This document shows positions 27,466-38,862 of a DNA stretch of 64,000 nt, one piece after another. A program made the translations under genes and the position numbers. The stretch's first letter is position 1; each line of letters begins with the position of its first letter. The notes under the pieces were generated by a model, which worked only from the letters and a program-made list of their open reading frames with translations, did not search any database and was not told the DNA's origin. Source of the stretch: Leuctra nigra (lineage: Eukaryota > Arthropoda > Insecta > Plecoptera > Leuctridae); the NCBI GenBank assembly GCA_934045905.1, contig OW203768.1, forward strand, positions 16,954,316-17,018,315, written 5' to 3'.

Positions 27466-28367
27466 CTAGGAAAACGCTCTGTGTAACGCGTTGATGAGCG
27501 AGCACGGATACACGCAACACCTCGAACCGAAATTAAGTCTATCGAATGTCATTAAAAGCCAATAATTCTTTAGTTTCGTCACATACTTGTATAAAAATCT
27601 CCAAAATCTCCAAAAATATTGGTGCCAATCCTTGCTAAGTTTTAAGTTGATCGATTAAACCTTTATGATTGAACGGTTCCTTGTTAATTTTCAAAAATCA
27701 CAGGATTTCGTTCAAAAAATATACCTGGGACCACTCATATGATATGATATGTAGTGTGTGTACACAATATCAGATCAATCTGTTGAACGGTCATTATTAG
27801 TTTCATATCGTTGTAACTTTCTGCTCTAACTACCTTGCCTTGAACTGTAGATTCGAAGTCGCCGTGAATTTGACAGCCAACACGCAAAATGTCCCTAAAA
27901 TGACAAAAACTTTTGAAAATAACGACAGATTAGAGTGAAAATTGGCAAAAATACTTTAAATGTTGGTACCAATGACCATGCGAAGTTTTTAGTTGGTCGG
28001 TCAATCGGTTCCAGTTTAAATTTCAAAAATCACAGGAAAAATGGTTTCAAATTTGAACCAATTGGAGGATTTGGCTGAATTTTTTTTTTTTGGGTACAAT
28101 GTTGGTTGCAATGACTTTCCTAAATTTCAAATTGATCGAACCAACCAATCGAAAGATAATTTTTATAAAATTTGAGCCAATCACAGGATCCCGTTCAGAA
28201 AAGATCCCAGGGATCGCATAGATTACGTTAGTATGTGTACAAAATTTCAGATCGATTGGTTGTGCGGTTTGACCTGGGCAGTGCAGGCAAAAAAAAAAAA
28301 AAAAAAAAAAAACACACAGAGAAAGTGCCATAAGAGTACCGTGGTGACGCTCGCTACGCTCGCTCAA
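27466..28367 (-). mobile_element. Helitron-like element, CTAG family (minus)
   Basis: On the minus strand it runs from TTGAGCGAGCGTAGCGAGCG at 28,367 to GAGCGTTTTCCTAG at 27,466, followed by T. It keeps the sequence GGTCATTATTAGTTTCAT (near 27,791), which is the uninterrupted version of the site hit by the nested insertion at 57,860. Confidence 0.8.
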
Positions 28368-30316
28368 TAATTAGTAAAGTTGGAAGTTGGCAGAAAATTT
28401 AAATCCTAGGTTTGATACATTTTTAGGTATAGTTCTTGATGTTTTGCTGATAAACCAAGGTCAAAATGTAAGCTGTAAATGAGACAAACAGCTCGAAAAA
28501 ATACATAGTCTTCTCTGCTCTACGAGCTCTTTGGAGTGATGACAATTATAAATAAATCATGTTTCGTTTTCATGCTATTTGAAGTTGATGCGTTTTGATG
28601 ATTTAATTATACTGTTCTCTCAATTTTAACACAAACTGAGTAATGTCTTTTGGCAGATAGCCACGATATCTTTGCAATCTCGACCATTTATTGCACGCTC
28701 CTCGTTTGAGTTGGCAACTTTGTAATTTACACCTTTTCAGTTTTACGACTGGGTCTAGTCAATTGTGTGAGGAGAACACAATATCTGCGTTGAAACAGAA
28801 ATGTAAATCATTTCTCAACAAATAAACAATGACTAGATATCAACTGAATTTTATGGAAAATTTCCAATGAAATCAGGATGATGATGTTGATGATGATGTT
28901 GATGATGATAATGATGATGATTTCAATTGTAAGTGAGGATAATAGTGATTTTGTATAACACATTTTTTTTATTGATTAGCGAGCAATCTTAAATTCATAC
29001 AGCTTGTTGTTCACACTCGACTCGGAAGAATTCTAAAATTGTTAGAAAATATTTGCAAAATATTGAATATTTTCATATTTTTAATAATTGTTTGTTTACA
29101 AAAATCTCAGTAGTTTTTACACTGAACAAAAAACATTAGCATTACTTTTCAAGAACCAATTCAACAGAAGTATCAGCGCTTGTTTTCCTACAAATAAAAT
29201 AGTTGATTAAAAGAGACGCACGAACAAACTGGTAAGATGTTCTTTTAACAGTTTGTTCATATCTACATTTGAATAAAATTCACAAACGGCAAAGTTCACA
29301 GAATGAATTCTCTCCATTGAAGAATTTTCCTCTCTACCTTTCTGTTCCGTTTCAAAAGCGGCAAATATAATTGGCAGGTTTTTAATTAATATTCATCTCC
29401 AGGGGTATTGTTTCTGTACTATCTCAGTTGAAACCGAACCACCATCAAATGTCAAAGAGAAAAAAAAATCACCGAGTATTTTTTAATTAAATAATAATTC
29501 ACAATCAAACTGTTTTAATTCTGATAATGAAATCGTAACATTTGTGACAGTTTCTTCATTTGATGAGGTGTGGTGGAGAGGGGGTGCCTGAAGGGTGTGG
29601 TCGCCCCCGTGTCAGATGATCGATAACTCTGTTTCCAGGCAGCCCCCCCCCCCCCCCCACACACCCCTGAGTTACTACTCATACTTGACGACCCATGTAG
29701 GGGGGGGGGGGGGGGGTCGAGTTTTATGAAGTGTGGAATTAGAGGAGTGAGAATGTGAGAGTAATTAAGTTGATTAATTATAGGAATGATGGATTTTGAT
29801 TGATGTTAAATTTTTTTCATGGGTTTTATTTGACGTATTGATTGGTGGAGAGATGGTTAGGAGATTACTTGATTTGGAGTGACGTTAAAAATCGGTCAAA
29901 AGCGGAGATAATCGTTTAAGTTACTTATTGTTGGAACCCTCCCATCATTGTTTTGGTATTTTTAAGCCTCAGCTAAATTCGTCAAACTGATTTTTTGGGG
30001 AAAAGTGATGCGTCGAAAATATAACGATTGTAGCATTTTAATTGGCATAATGCTGCTTTCGTTAGGTTTTAAGTTTCATGTTGTACCTATAACTATAAAT
30101 ATAACTGCATTGTAACGTACTGGCTGAAAAGGCAAGGGACGACGGGGCAAAAGACACGGATAATCAATGGTCCCGTAAAATTATAAAATTTCTTTGCGTA
30201 CAACAGATTAAGACAAATCGGGATAAGAAAACGAGCCAAACGACTAATAAATATGAAAAATTACCCGTTAAAATATGAAAAAACCTGAAAACCAAATGGC
30301 AAGATCACGACAACAC
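28368..30316. other. No gene; GAT microsatellite and paired C/G homopolymers
   Basis: GATGATGTT/GATGATGAT repeats at about 28,876-28,922. A C16 run (29,643-29,658) and a G17 run (29,700-29,716) are 41 bp apart. No gene supported. Confidence 0.6.
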
Positions 30317-31284
30317 GGGCCAGTCCGCCACTGTATCCACTCGATCCCGAGATCGGATTCGCGGTGATTCAATCGTCGCATCGGTAACTCGTCCCAATCG
30401 CGTTTCAAGCGAGTCTCTTAAGACCACCAGAAGTGATCCAGAGGGTGATAATAACATTAAGGTGGTTCACGACGTCAACGGGCCAGTCCGCCACTGTATC
30501 CACTCGATCCCGAGATCGGATCCGCGATGATTCAATCGTCGCATCGGTAACTCGTCCCAATCGCGTTTCAAGCCAGTCTCTCAAGACCACCAGAAGTGAT
30601 CCAGAGGGTGATAATAACATTAAGGTGGTTCACGACGTCAACGGGCCAGTCCGCCACTGTATCCACTCGATCCCGAGATCGGATCCGCGATGATTCAATC
30701 GTCGCATCGGTAACTCGTCCCAATCGCGTTTCAAGCCAGTCTCTCAAGACCACCAGAAGTGATCCAGAGGGTGATAATAACATTAAGGTGGTTCACGACG
30801 TCAACGGGCCAGTCCGCCACTGTATCCACTCGATCCCGAGATCGGATCCGCGATGATTCAATCGTCGCATCGGTAACTCGTCCCAATCGCGTTTCAAGCG
30901 AGTCTCTCAAGACCACCAGAAGTGATCCAGAGGGTGATAATAACATTAAAGTGGTTCACGACGTCAACGGGCCAGTCCGCCACTGTATCCACTCGATCCC
31001 GAGATCGGATCCGCGGTGATTCAATCGTCGCATCGGTAACTCGTCCCAATCGCGTTTCAAGCGAGTCTCTCAAGACCACCAGAAGTGATCCAGAGGGTGA
31101 TAATAACATTAAAGTGGTTCACGACGTCAACGGGCCAGTCCGCCACTGTATCCACTCGATCCCGAGATCGGATCCGCGGTGATTCAATCGTCGCATCGGT
31201 AACTCGTCCCAATCGCGTTTCAAGCGAGTCTCTCAAGACCACCAGAAGTGATCCAGAGGGTGATAATAACATTAAAGTGGTTCA
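30317..31284. repeat. 163-bp satellite, six units
   Basis: Units begin at 30317, 30480, 30643, 30806, 30969 and 31132 (GGGCCAGTCCGCCACTG); the last is truncated after about 150 bp. It is clearly richer in G+C than its surroundings. Variants are graded along the array: CGCGATG in units 2-4 against CGCGGTG in units 1, 5 and 6; GCCAGTC in units 2-3 against GCGAGTC in the others; ATTAAGG in units 1-3 against ATTAAAG in units 4-6. Frames of 71-86 aa open on both strands but shift with each unit (163 is not a multiple of 3), so they are not genes. Confidence 0.93.
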
Positions 31285-31705
31285 ATGACATCCTATTGCC
31301 AAAGTAACTCACTAGATGGCGCTGTTCATTGGCTGTTGCTGTCGTAGCTGCAGATTTATCCAGACAATTACTTTATATGTTGATTGTAAAACTTTGTCTT
31401 CGTTGAAGCGAGGTGAACTTAGATGAACTTTGTGACCAGACATTTAACTTTCAATTGCAGGTAGGTATCGTAAATATCTGTCCATTCTGCTCCGTTTCAT
31501 TGGCTACTCATGCGGGTTTTACAGCTATTTGTGTTGTAAAATGTCCAATTTGAAGTCCGTCAGTCTGAATGGCTGAGCCCAAGATTGCGCATTATTGTGG
31601 TTTTGAATGGAGCATTCCTGCTTTTAGGAGGATTGTTGACATTTTATTTGAAACTTTATACAATCCTAGAAATTGACCTTTTTTATAACAATTCTATTCT
31701 CACCT
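31285..31705. other. No gene seen
   Basis: Unique-looking sequence between the satellite and a tRNA-like foldback. Confidence 0.4.
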
Positions 31706-31996
31706 TTGATAGGAAGGGATGTGCGTTGTGAAAAATATCCGACCGAACCGGGGCTCAAACACGGGACTCACTTGCAAGGTGAGAGCTCTACCAACTGATC
31801 TACCCGGTCGGACGGACGGACATTAGACACAACGCACTCGTGTATAATGTCTAATGTCTGTGCGTTGTGTCTAATGTCTGTCCGTCCGACCGGGTAGCTC
31901 AGTTGGTAGAGCTCTCGCCCGGCAAGTGAGAGGTCCCGGGTTCGAGCCCCGGTTCGGTCGGATATTTTTCACAACACACATCCCTTCCTATCATCC
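31706..31996. mobile_element. Foldback pair of alanine-tRNA-like sequences
   Basis: Ends TGATAGGAAGGGATGTG and CACATCCCTTCCTATCA are inverted. Each arm holds one tRNA-like unit, minus at about 31,742-31,815 and plus at 31,888-31,960. The plus unit folds canonically: GACCGGG with TTCGGTC, D-arm GCTC/GAGC, anticodon loop CCGGCAA (GGC), T-arm CCGGG/CCCGG. Box A (TAGCTCAGTTGG) and box B (GGTTCGAGCCC) are intact. Position 33 is C instead of the invariant U, and no G3:U70 pair is present, so it is unlikely to be a working tRNA gene. Confidence 0.7.
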
Positions 31997-32125
31997 AGAC
32001 TCATGGAAGTTTTCCACAGAAATATACATTATCATCCTCTCACTTTTCGTCGACGTTTTCGGTCTGCTTCCTCAGGCAAGACTGACAAGACAAAACCAAA
32101 CCAAAACAAACCTAACTACTAACAT

Positions 32126-32376
32126 AAAATGACCCTGAGCAACGGTGAACTTGCCTTACAACCTTTCATATATACCGCGTGTAAGCAAATCTCGCACCAC
32201 CGGCCGCACAATACTGCGCCATGAGTCATCGAAGAAATACCTCGGTTGGCTGATAATGTTTTCATTTCACAAAATCAAGGCAGCTTCAACAAATTTTCTT
32301 TTTCTCGCGAGATTTGCTTATACGTTGATTGACAATACGTTGACAAGTTCACCGGTTGCTCAGCAGGGGTCATTTT
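32126..32376. mobile_element. Short inverted-repeat element of about 250 bp
   Basis: AAAATGACCCTGAGCAACGG continuing TGAACTTG at the left; CAAGTTCACCGGTTGCTCAG continuing CAGGGGTCATTTT at the right. Inner GTAAGCAAATCTCGC and GCGAGATTTGCTTA also pair. Confidence 0.75.
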
Positions 32377-32495
32377 AAGATAGGTTTTGTTTTGGTGTTT
32401 TCTCGACAGTATCGCTTGAGGAAACCTACCGAACGGCGAAATATCGCGGTCCATTTTATATGGCTTTTAATTGATACCAGTGTTTTTATCATAGA

Positions 32496-33125
32496 CTAGG
32501 AAAACGCTCGGTGTAACGCGTTGATGAGCGAGCACCGACACGCACATCGCCAATCATAGCACGATTATTAAAACTGTCAATAAGTGCATCTATGTTCTTG
32601 ACTGGTAGGGCTGAAAATTTGTAAAATAAGAGACAATGTTGGTCTGAACGACCATGCAAAATATGAGTTTGATTGATCAGATTAATCGAAGACCATTTGA
32701 TAGGTCAAATGGTGGTGTGGCTATAGGCCGTTTTAAATTAAGTATACAAATGTCAGTAAAATCTCTATTACTCTTGAAGCTCATTACAGATTTGTAAAAA
32801 ATCACTTATAATGCTGGTACACATGACCTTACAAAATTTGTTGATGATCGGTCAAACTATTGCAGTTATATACACAGAGTTTCCTTCATCCCCATTGCCA
32901 AGCTAACTATAACTTCACATCAAGTTTCCGATGCAACCAATAAAGCGAACTTGCTGAAAATCATTTTGACCATAACGAGAATAGTAATTTAAGTTGTGTG
33001 AAAAAATTGGCCTGATCCATTACTTCGTTTGGCAGGAGACGCCAAATGCACAAATAAACACACACAAAAAAAACAGAGATTCGAGCCAAAAGTTTCAAGT
33101 GGAGACGCTCGCTCCGCTCGCTTAA
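32496..33125 (-). mobile_element. Helitron-like element, CTAG family (minus)
   Basis: Minus-strand 3' end ACCGAGCGTTTTCCTAG|T at 32,496; 5' end near AAGCGAGCGGAGCGAGCG at 33,125. No protein-coding capacity. Confidence 0.75.
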
Positions 33126-33150
33126 TTAGTGTACATTTTAACATCATCCT

Positions 33151-33297
33151 GGGGTGTCATTCCTGTACATTTTTAGTCTCTTAAGTTAACTATCGTATCT
33201 TAAAATTTGTTTACTCCAATGTTAATGTCCATAACAACGGTTGCTACTGTCTTAAATTTTAAGATAAGATAGTGAAAATACGTACAGGAATCACCCC
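33151..33297. mobile_element. About 150-bp inverted-repeat element
   Basis: GGGGTGTCATTCCTGTACAT and ACGTACAGGAATCACCCC are the ends. TATCTTAAAATTT and AAATTTTAAGATA also pair. CCT borders both ends (possible 3-bp duplication). Confidence 0.65.
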
Positions 33298-33300
33298 CCT

Positions 33301-34116
33301 GGGCCCTCATTCACGTACATTGTCCTTATCCTTGCCTACCCCGGGGTAGCCTACCACTTGCTTACCACCTCGGGGTAGCGAATGACACATTCGTATTCAC
33401 GAAGCAGTGGTATCTTGGTGGTAGGTCACTGCCTACTTGAAATTTGAATAGTGTAAATAGAACGTAAATTTTAAGTAGGCAGTGGATTATTCCACCAATC
33501 AGATTCAAATATCATTTTCTGCGCGCGTGCATTTGTCTTTATTAAAAATAGTGACAGTTCAATTCCAAACGATAAACTATACAAATACGGAACGAAATGT
33601 GTTAGTTCAATAAAATCTGGTGCAACAATAGTTTTCTACGGTGAATTCAGTGCTAACTTAACTCTGCAACATAAAAATATGAAGTTTATTACTTATATCT
33701 AGTGTTTAAGAAAATGTTTTGGAGGTTATATGGTCCATGGATTGACTTACTATAACCAATAATACTATCCGATATTGTGTGGAATGACTAAATAAACATG
33801 AACTAACATAGAAAACGTAAGTAAAAGACAAATTAGATGCAATAAACACACAACACAGCTGATCAGATGACGACGCGAAGGAATTACTTCAAACAGTTGT
33901 TTTGACAGACATATCAAGTTAAAAATGGCCGCCAATAAGTTACCACCAACTTCAAACTTGGTTACCACGGCTTACCCCTGCCTCGAGGTAGGGGTAGACT
34001 CTACCCCGGGGTAAGACATGATAACTTCTTCGTGAATACCGATACCACTGCCACCCGGTCTACCACGCCTTACCACTCGCTATCATGGCTTACCCCATGT
34101 ACGTGAATGAGGGCCC
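33301..34116. mobile_element. About 815-bp inverted-repeat element abutting the previous one
   Basis: GGGCCCTCATTCACGTACAT at the left and ATGTACGTGAATGAGGGCCC at the right are perfect 20-bp inverted repeats. Subterminal regions are rich in GGTAG/TACCAC repeats, and the palindrome CTACCCCGGGGTAG occurs near the left end. The AT-rich core has no transposase frame. Confidence 0.75.
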
Positions 34117-34590
34117 TGGTGTCGATCTTCTCGTTTTATTAAGGCCAATATTTGTTTCAATGTGATGATTCTGTAGATTCTGTAGTTCACATATTTCTGT
34201 TCAGATTTCATAATGCGTACCGTATTCAAGGTAATATGTGGCAAGAGTTAATATCCTACCTGCGAACGTGCCAGCGAAGCAAGGTGGAATTGTTGTAGTT
34301 TAGATTTGAAGTGCACTTGCATCTTCAATCATTATCACGACATAGTTCCGACAACATCGGCTTGTTTACACAACATGACAAGAGCGTTTCAACTGGAGGG
34401 GTTGTTGTTATGTTCAGAAATTCACGGCCGTGTTCCGGCTGCAAGTGGAGAATGTAGGCGGACACTTTCTCCACCGCAGACCCAAGGCAAGTGGAAATAG
34501 AGAGCTTTGGAAACAAAAGTTCGAGCTTCGCAGAACGATACTCAGGTGAGGGACGAATAGAGAGAAACGTTGGAGACATGGCGGTGTGTA
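34117..34590. other. No convincing gene
   Basis: Short frames overlap on both strands (34,306-34,651) without recognisable motifs. Confidence 0.4.
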
Positions 34591-34908
34591 AAATTTTCCC
34601 AAAATACCTAAGTGATCCCCAAGGAGCATTATTTACTCCACTGTTATGCAACTTTGGGAGGTAGTTTTGATACCCATTTTCTCGTAATAGTATTGAGAAA
34701 TTTTAAGAAATATTTAAAGAAAAAAAGTTTTATTTTTCACATATTTCATGAAAAAATATGAAAATAAAAACTTATTTGTTTCAAGTATTTCTTAAAATTT
34801 CTCAAAAGTATTCCGAGATAATGGGTATCAAAACTACCTCCCAAAGTTGCATAACAGTGGAGTAAATAATGAGCCTTGGGTATAGACTTTGGTATTTTGG
34901 GAAAATTT
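34591..34908. mobile_element. Foldback element of about 318 bp
   Basis: AAATTTTCCCAAAATACC at the left pairs with GGTATTTTGGGAAAATTT at the right. Inner arms ATTATTTACTCCACTGTTAT and ATAACAGTGGAGTAAATAAT pair perfectly. Centre near 34,742. Confidence 0.8.
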
Positions 34909-35008
34909 GACACAATCCGTCAGTTTCCATAGCGGTCCCCAGGACTCTTAAGTAGCATATGATAGTTGACCTGATAAATAAATTGTTCCTTTTTATTGGC
35001 TTTATGCC

Positions 35009-35138
35009 CGGTTTCTCAATGCCCTGCTAAACCAGTAGTTAAGTTTAAACGGTCATTCAAGGAAGGTAATTTCTTGCTGACATGGCAATATAGTCGTAAT
35101 CAACTGTTTAAAATTTAGCAGAGCATTGAAAACCCTTA
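35009..35138. mobile_element. Short inverted-repeat element relic
   Basis: GCCCGGTTTCTCAATGCCCT at the left mirrors AGCAGAGCATTGAAAACC at the right. A related relic is at 61,587-61,675 (GCCCGTTTTCCAATAC), and a further piece is near 35,260-35,310. Confidence 0.5.
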
Positions 35139-35336
35139 GGTCTACTTTTTCAAGACTCTACTAAAAACAGTAATTAAGTTAACACAGTAATTCTGGGAAT
35201 GTCATTGGTTTGTTACTAATTGGTTTGTTACTCTGAAACTAATGTTAATGTCATTGGTTGTTGCCATGACAATACAGTCCTAATCAACCGTTTAAATGTT
35301 TTATTATTTTAGTGGTTTTAAAACGCATGTTCTGTT

Positions 35337-35378
35337 CATAGACATTTATACTCACTGCGTTGAGTATAAATGTCTATG
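35337..35378. mobile_element. 42-bp palindromic mini-element with 7-bp target duplication
   Basis: CATAGACATTTATACTCA, a six-base spacer, then TGAGTATAAATGTCTATG: 18-bp perfect arms. TTCTGTT lies directly on each side (35330-35336 and 35379-35385). Same family as 12,089-12,142. Confidence 0.8.
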
Positions 35379-35429
35379 TTCTGTTAGTTCTAATGGCAAA
35401 GACATTATTAAATCTAATAACGACGCGTG

Positions 35430-35660
35430 AATGATTATGATGATGATTGGATGATGTTAGGATGGACGGTGGAAAGGAGACGGGCGTGGCCTATTTAGTC
35501 GGGAACTTTTAAGCAGTTGTGTCTCGAATGAAGAAACCACGACAAATATAAATTAGAAAGGACGGCTGCAGGAATTGAACCTGGCCCCTCCGTGTACAAT
35601 ACAAGCAAGCCTTAGCCACCTTGCACCATCGATTATACTTAAATTGTAATTTGCACGTAA
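35430..35660 (-). mobile_element. Decayed tRNA-derived SINE copy
   Basis: Inverse of the 35,818 element: GGACGGTGGAAAGGAGACGG, GTGGCCTATTTAGTCGGGAA, then CTGCAGGAATTGAACCTGGC in the box B region. Confidence 0.55.
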
Positions 35661-35817
35661 TAGGGTAAAGGTAGTTCTTATTTGGGACTAGTTTTTGGAC
35701 TCGAGCATCAATTGAACTAAACCTTCTCAAACAAAAATTTAAATATTATGAATATCAACTTTTTAAAATATTATTAGCAAAATGTAGGTATTCAATGTTT
35801 TTTGATATTCCACTAAC

Positions 35818-36095
35818 GGAACCGGTTGGCTGAGTGGTAACGCTCTGAACTTGTATTCCGGAGGCCCGGGTTCGATTCCCGCGGCCGTCCTTCCTGACTG
35901 TTTTTTTTCGTGGTATTCCCTCAGTCGACAGGCAAATGCTGGGAAGGTACCCTATTAATAGGCCACGACCGCCTCCTTCCCACCCTCCATCCTTACCTAC
36001 TCTTCATCATCATCTCCCAATCATCATCATAATCATTCATCCGTCGCCATTAGCCTCGCTGCAGAACAGTGCGACGTTAAGCCCCAGACAAAAAA
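35818..36095 (+). mobile_element. tRNA-derived SINE, copy with intact A and B boxes
   Basis: The head has box A TGGCTGAGTGGT and box B GGTTCGATTCC. The body is CCCTCAGTCGACAGGCAAAT then CCACGACCGCCTCCTTCCCA. The tail is CAGTGCGACGTTAAGCC followed by an A-rich end. About 90% similar to 38,592-38,862. Pol III-driven retroelement architecture; non-coding. Confidence 0.8.
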
Positions 36096-37600
36096 AAGAT
36101 ATGCCACTAGAATTTCATGATCGCTTCATAGTTAAAAACTTGTAAATTACTTTTAAAAAAGTTATGAAACTTTTGTCGTCAAACAAGACGGTAGAGTGTA
36201 TAATAAGTGGTACATAAGAACTTAAGAACTTCAAACTACATATAAACATTGAGATCGCTTTATGTTTTATGCTTTTTAATGGTATGGTTATAAAAACTAA
36301 TGCATAATGAAAGATGATATTAATGAGACTTCTTTTCGTTCAGTTTGTTCCATATTAAAATATCGGAAAGAAAGCAATCTTTTATAATTCAATCTGTCGT
36401 CAACAAAGTTTACGCGATAAACTCAATCGAAAGTTGCCACCAAGTTGTCAAAGTCTAGTCAACCCAAAAAGAAATATAAAAGCAAAACTTAAACTACTTT
36501 ACCCTACTTTACCGATATGTAAAAGACTCATATTACCAATGATAATATTTGAATAACTGAAAAACGTTCGAATGCGCGATCAGTGGCGCTATCTGATAAA
36601 TAAAAAGAATTTTAAAATAGTTGGTATGACGCTATTTTCAAATACAGACATTAAAATTGATGATGATTTTCAAACTTAAATTAGAATAAAGACGACTGTC
36701 AATTTATAAGTATGCATTCGAGGTGGAATTTTGACAACTTCTGTTTGTAAAAAATATAAATACTTCGAGATTTTTTTTTAAATTTATTTGGCCAACTCCA
36801 AACGGTTTTGAAAAAAGTAGGTGAGCTATGATTTCATTGATAATAACAAGGATTGATTGTCAGGAACCTTACCAGCAGCCAATCCGTTTCGTTCAAATAC
36901 GTTTTTGCTGTGCCAAGTGTACATACTCTTGCTAGAGATAGTTTTGCAAATCGAGCCTCTTCAACTCTTTACCATGTTGTTATCTGAACTTTGCCAACGC
37001 CTTCAGAATGTTCAAGAGGATTTGCATGAAATAACAAGCATAGTTAGCGCTCATCTTTCTTTTCTCGTTTTTGTCAGATTTATTAATGTAAAGAGTTTGG
37101 TTTTTATTTCGAAAGATGCAAACAATGAAGACGAAAGAAACAAATGCGATGACGAATGTAGAACACAAAGAATCAGTTACAAAGCTTACAAATAAAGCAA
37201 CGAAATATAATTTATTTTCCAAGTACTTTTGAATCAGATCCATTGTAAAAATAAGAACTGCAGATTACATTTTTGCAACGATTTTTTTTTGTTGAAATTA
37301 CACCATATTCGCTGTTTTAGCCCCTAATCTTGACAGTAATAGTTTTCTATTTGTACATAGATAAATCCGTAATTCTATTTTTAATGCGTTTAAATAGTGG
37401 CAAGTTTTTTTTAAACAGAACGCAAGAAAAGTTATCTGTAAAATAATTATTTATTACAATAACCTAGTTTTACCCGTTTTTCTCTTTGTATATTTATGTA
37501 TTAAATTTTATTCATAAATCTACGTGTGATTCATTCAAGACAGTTTTATTTTTAAGTACGTATGAGTGAGATTTTAGTCTAAGTCATGCATGCGGTAAAA
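36096..37600. other. No convincing gene; partial short-element match
   Basis: About 36,826-36,930 matches the interior and one end of the element at 8,832-9,027 (ACAAGGATTGATTGTCAGGA). A 112-codon frame begins inside it and is not taken as a gene. Confidence 0.45.
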
Positions 37601-37604
37601 GCTT

Positions 37605-37712
37605 GTCCCTACTAGTAGGCAACGACCGCCTCCTTCTCAAAGTTCACTCCTGCCTTTCTACCGTCGCCATTAGCATATTGGTGCACAACAGTGCGACATT
37701 AAAATCAATTGA
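37605..37712 (+). mobile_element. 3' part of the tRNA-derived SINE
   Basis: GGCAACGACCGCCTCCTTCT and CCGTCGCCATTAGCATATTG, then CAACAGTGCGACATTAAA: body and tail only, head missing, as in a 5'-truncated copy. Confidence 0.6.
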
Positions 37713-37794
37713 AATCAATTGAATGCTTATAATTTTCTTCATAAATATGATACTAATATCATTTGTATGACTGCCACTAGAGTGCAAGCATCTA

Positions 37795-37904
37795 AAGACC
37801 GTTTTTGCGTTTTCCCTTTTTTCTTACCGACCAATCACAAGTCCAGAAACCGCAGAAGACTTTGTGATTGGTTAATAGAAAGAACGCAAAACACAAAAAC
37901 GGTC
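37795..37904. mobile_element. 110-bp inverted-repeat element with TA flanks
   Basis: AAGACCGTTTTTGCGTTTT and AAAACACAAAAACGGTC form the ends; ACCAATCACAA and TTGTGATTGGT pair inside. TA lies on both sides (37793-37794, 37905-37906), as with Tc1/mariner-type short elements. Confidence 0.7.
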
Positions 37905-38072
37905 TATGTGGAGCCGGCGCATGATAAACCTCACAAAGCGACGTCCAATAAAATATTCATTCGCTCAAATATTAATATGGAACTATACAGAACGCGTTGT
38001 TGCTCAAGGCAAGTTTGCAATTTAGCACAAGTTTGAATAGGAAGTTAATGGCCATAAACTTCATTGATATAA

Positions 38073-38574
38073 CTAGGAAAACGCTCTAGGTAGCGCGTTG
38101 ATGAGCGAGCCTTCGTATTGGATACGAAATTAATATGCGTTTGCAGTTATCTGCTATCCAATCTTTGCTGCTATATAGAACTTGGAAAGAGCCGGAAAGC
38201 GTCAAAGCAGCAGTGATCAAATATCTAGCTTCCTTCAAAAAAATATCTGACTTCCTTCAAAAAAATTGATAAATATTTCCCAACACGCATAAAATGTTTG
38301 TAAATAACTTTTGCAGATAACAATTTATTAGTTAAGCAGTTGATCAGTCAAACGGTTCCTGTTTAAATTCCAAAATTGCACAGGATCCCGTTCAAAGCGT
38401 ATCACAAGACCACTTAGATTACATCAATATGTTCAAAATTTCAGTTTTGAATTCTTGAGATTCACGTTTTGAAACCATGTACGTTTTCATTGTTTAAAAC
38501 GTAAAAAAGTTGAAGGCTATTTGTCAAATTTTCCAAGTTTTAAACTTGACCGAGGTGAGGTGACGCTCGCCCAA
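38073..38574 (-). mobile_element. Helitron-like element, CTAG family (minus, diverged)
   Basis: Minus-strand 3' end AGAGCGTTTTCCTAG|T at 38,073. The 5' end is decayed (GGGCGAGCGTCACC near 38,572). Confidence 0.65.
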
Positions 38575-38591
38575 TTACAGGTTATATTAAG

Positions 38592-38862
38592 GAAGTGGTT
38601 AACGCTCTGAACTTGTATTCCGGTGGCCCGGGTTCGATTCCCACGGCCGTCCTTCCTGACTGGGTTTTTTTCGTGGTTTTCCCTCAGTCGACAGGCAAAT
38701 GCTGGGAAGGTACTCTACTAATAGGCCACGACCGCCTCCTTCCCACCTTCCATCCTTGCCTAATCTTCACCAACATCTCCCAATCATAATCATAATCATT
38801 CATCCGTCGCCATTAGCCTCGCTGCAGAACAGTGCGACGTTAAGCCACAGACGACAAAAAAT
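38592..38862 (+). mobile_element. tRNA-derived SINE, second full-length-like copy
   Basis: Box B GGTTCGATTCC near 38,630; body CCCTCAGTCGACAGGCAAAT; tail CAGTGCGACGTTAAGCC. The head before the box A end is cut, with AAGTGGTTAACGCTCTGAAC remaining. Confidence 0.75.

Noticed and set aside
30405..31288. Overlapping 67-86-codon frames on both strands
   Set aside because: Products of the 163-bp satellite; each unit shifts frame and the same peptide recurs in different registers.
31888..31960. Functional tRNA-Ala gene
   Set aside because: Folds well and has both Pol III boxes, but position 33 is C, the G3:U70 pair is absent, and several variants occur inside foldback or SINE-like repeats.
36857..37195. 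112-codon plus frame
   Set aside because: Begins inside a short transposable-element relic and runs into AT-rich sequence; low-complexity hydrophobic and Asn/Asp residues only.
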